From positions 3,164,001-3,228,000 of the forward strand of contig NZ_CP090419.1 of NCBI RefSeq assembly GCF_032716425.1: DNA of 64,000 nt, given 5' to 3'. The notes beneath the pieces were generated by a model. It searched no databases, was not told where the DNA came from, and saw nothing but the letters and a program-made list of their open reading frames with translations. Shown piece by piece: positions 62,687-64,000 of this stretch (within the stretch, counting starts at the first letter, position 1; the number at the start of each line of letters is the position of its first letter). The position numbers were made by a program, and so were the translations under genes. Source of the DNA: Pseudoalteromonas sp. N1230-9 (GTDB lineage: Bacteria; Pseudomonadota; Gammaproteobacteria; Enterobacterales; Alteromonadaceae).

Positions 62687-64000
62687 TTACGCCATTAAAT
62701 CTAATGCCCACCAGTCATTGTCACTGACTGCTGTTGCTTCACCAGCTAGAACGAGCCTAGCTAAATCAAGATCACCAATTACATCTGCATGACCATATTT
62801 AAATTGGGTGCTTGATGGCTTAGTTCTGCCATCGAATTTTGCGTATGAGGTCGCTAAGTCGTAGAGCTCACGCGCATATTGATAATGTTTTTCGGTTGGG
62901 GTTGTGTTGCCAGCTGGGCGCTGCTTATTAAGATCTAGTTTTTCAAAGCTATGCAGCTCATGCCCTTGCATGTAATAAACACGGTTACCAATCACCACAT
63001 TGCCGCCGTCCTTAAGCTGTTTTACATGCTCTGGTGCAAAGTCATATATGCTGGCTTTTGAAGGTTCTGAGTGTTGATCGCCTGCTAATTTCTGCTGTTT
63101 TTGCATTTCTGTATGCGCGAGCGAGTCAATCGCTTGCTTGCGATATTCAATTAACTGCTTTTCTTCATCTAATACGAGTAAATTACCGTCTCGTATTAGG
63201 TAAATTTGGCCGTTTCGCCTGATCCTTTTACCCGCCACTAGATCCTTTTTAACCTTAGCGATCTGTTTTTTGGTAAAACCGATCATATCTAGTAATAATT
63301 CGTCTCTATCACCCACTGTGCAAGGCGTACAATTATTCCCACTAGACCAAGATAGGTCGGCTGCGCCGACGTTGTTAGCATCCTGCCCGCCATTTACAGC
63401 GGTGTTGTCGTTAGCTGCGGCAGTACCAATAATTTGTTTTTGCCAGGTGTGAACACGGGTAATCAAAGTGCAAGGTTCGTGAAGGTCTTCAATGCCTTTA
63501 ATGCGCTTAACGCATTCAGCATATTGGTTGCCATATTCGGTATATTCATAAACAGGCTTGAAACGCGCATTTCGGCCAATGCCAAAGCCACCCATTAAAG
63601 TAACAAAGGTTTTAAAGCTGCCCTCGTCCGCAGCTTTGCGGATTTGCTCAAGCTCTTCATTACCTTGTATTGCTTCACGCACACGGCGCAGCTCACGCCA
63701 AATAGTAATGGCGGGTGACTTTTGAAATTGGAATTGACGAATGCCCCATGTGCTTGCCCATGCTTTAACAGGGTTAACAAGGGCTGACTGGGTAAACTTC
63801 TCGCCTGTTTCTGCATCGTATTCGTTGGCAAGACCAAAGCCGTCTATATTCTTACTGACGTACTTAGCAATATAGGCTGCTGCACCGCCAATTCGTTTAC
63901 CATCTTTGCCGATTTTTGCAGGCTCCATTTTCATGGCGGTATAACGTGGGCTACTTGGGAAATAGTTTTTAACCGGCGCTTTGGTGTAAATGCCTTTTGA
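62687..64000 (-). CDS. A: Replication endonuclease A (rolling circle), C-terminal part
   Basis: 437 residues are visible; the frame is open to the window edge, so the N-terminal part is missing. The P2 gpA family two-tyrosine motif is present as AAYIAKYVSKNIDGF (the nicking tyrosines four residues apart), followed by WGIRQFQFQKSPAITIWREL. gpA nicks the origin and covalently attaches to start rolling-circle replication. In P2 the origin lies within gene A itself. The C-terminal 200 residues are less conserved. Leftward, ahead of the small early genes. Confidence 0.9.
   Translation of the reverse strand, partial: SKGIYTKAPVKNYFPSSPRYTAMKMEPAKIGKDGKRIGGAAAYIAKYVSKNIDGFGLANEYDAETGEKFTQSALVNPVKAWASTWGIRQFQFQKSPAITIWRELRRVREAIQGNEELEQIRKAADEGSFKTFVTLMGGFGIGRNARFKPVYEYTEYGNQYAECVKRIKGIEDLHEPCTLITRVHTWQKQIIGTAAANDNTAVNGGQDANNVGAADLSWSSGNNCTPCTVGDRDELLLDMIGFTKKQIAKVKKDLVAGKRIRRNGQIYLIRDGNLLVLDEEKQLIEYRKQAIDSLAHTEMQKQQKLAGDQHSEPSKASIYDFAPEHVKQLKDGGNVVIGNRVYYMQGHELHSFEKLDLNKQRPAGNTTPTEKHYQYARELYDLATSYAKFDGRTKPSSTQFKYGHADVIGDLDLARLVLAGEATAVSDNDWWALDLMA

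Larger units (their letters stand above)
37263..64000. mobile_element. P2-superfamily (K139/HP1-like) prophage in dusA, right end outside the window
   Basis: A contiguous set of integrase, tail, head, terminase, portal, holin, Ogr-like, methylase and replication genes begins next to dusA and continues past the window edge. Head genes Q, P / O, N, M, L and tail genes J, I, V follow P2 homologues. DUF2586 sheath, DUF2597 tube and DUF2590 are shared with the K139-like branch. The left boundary is set at the dusA start for convenience; the real core site may lie inside the dusA 5' coding region. Confidence 0.9.

Overview
The window is a stretch of a marine gammaproteobacterial chromosome, most likely Pseudoalteromonas or a close Alteromonadales relative. 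That call rests on the gene order (lpoA-yraN-diaA-dolP, sspBA-petCBA-rpsI-rplM, degQ-degS-murA-ibaG-mla, kdsD-kdsC-lpt-rpoN), on clade-typical families (TIGR03899, TIGR04219, DUF2333) and on moderate GC. No ribosomal or transfer RNA gene and no CRISPR array was seen.

Positions 1-37262 are core chromosome. From left to right they hold: the 3' end of lpoA with yraN, diaA and dolP; the leftward sspA-sspB, petABC and rplM-rpsI operons; zapE and zapG; the periplasmic proteases degQ and degS; leftward murA-ibaG-mlaFEDCB (UDP-GlcNAc enolpyruvyl transfer and outer-membrane lipid asymmetry); rightward yrbG-kdsD-kdsC-lptC-lptA-lptB (Kdo synthesis and LPS export) running into rpoN-hpf-ptsN-rapZ-npr; mgtE; a YgiQ radical SAM protein; a REC-GGDEF-EAL regulator; an SRPBCC/TIGR03899 pair; an outer-membrane barrel, a DUF2333 protein and a copper chaperone; a leftward pspA-pspC operon behind a sigma54-like promoter; and dusA.

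Positions 37263-64000 are the left and middle part of a P2-superfamily prophage, closest in gene content to the K139/HP1-like branch with its DUF2586 sheath and DUF2597 tube. It is inserted at the 5' end of dusA. A tyrosine integrase sits beside dusA. A leftward late operon runs from capsid scaffold O through N, M, L, R, S, sheath, tube, tape measure, J, I, fibre and baseplate genes to V. A divergent rightward operon carries terminase P, portal Q and two holin-like genes. An Ogr-type late activator, a DNA adenine methylase, four small unknown genes and the replication endonuclease A (cut by the window edge) follow. The repressor and cox genes and the right attachment site are not in the window.

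The most useful observations in the prophage are: a textbook -1 frameshift site (A AAA AAA) that fuses the tail assembly chaperone to a second frame ending on the tape-measure start codon; a putative L,D-transpeptidase-like lysin between tube and chaperone genes while the holins lie beside the portal gene; two AT-rich membrane-anchored accessory genes at positions where such phages carry cargo; a TGTCA array with 10-bp period next to a P2-like candidate cos sequence; a CATAGTTAA array upstream of dam; a 29-bp repeat shared by dam and its upstream region; and two overlapping, mutually exclusive perfect palindromes after gene A.

Most core-gene calls are secure. Phage assignments vary, and several tail and early genes have no recognisable function. 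All functional statements come from reading the sequence and from family knowledge; no database search was run.
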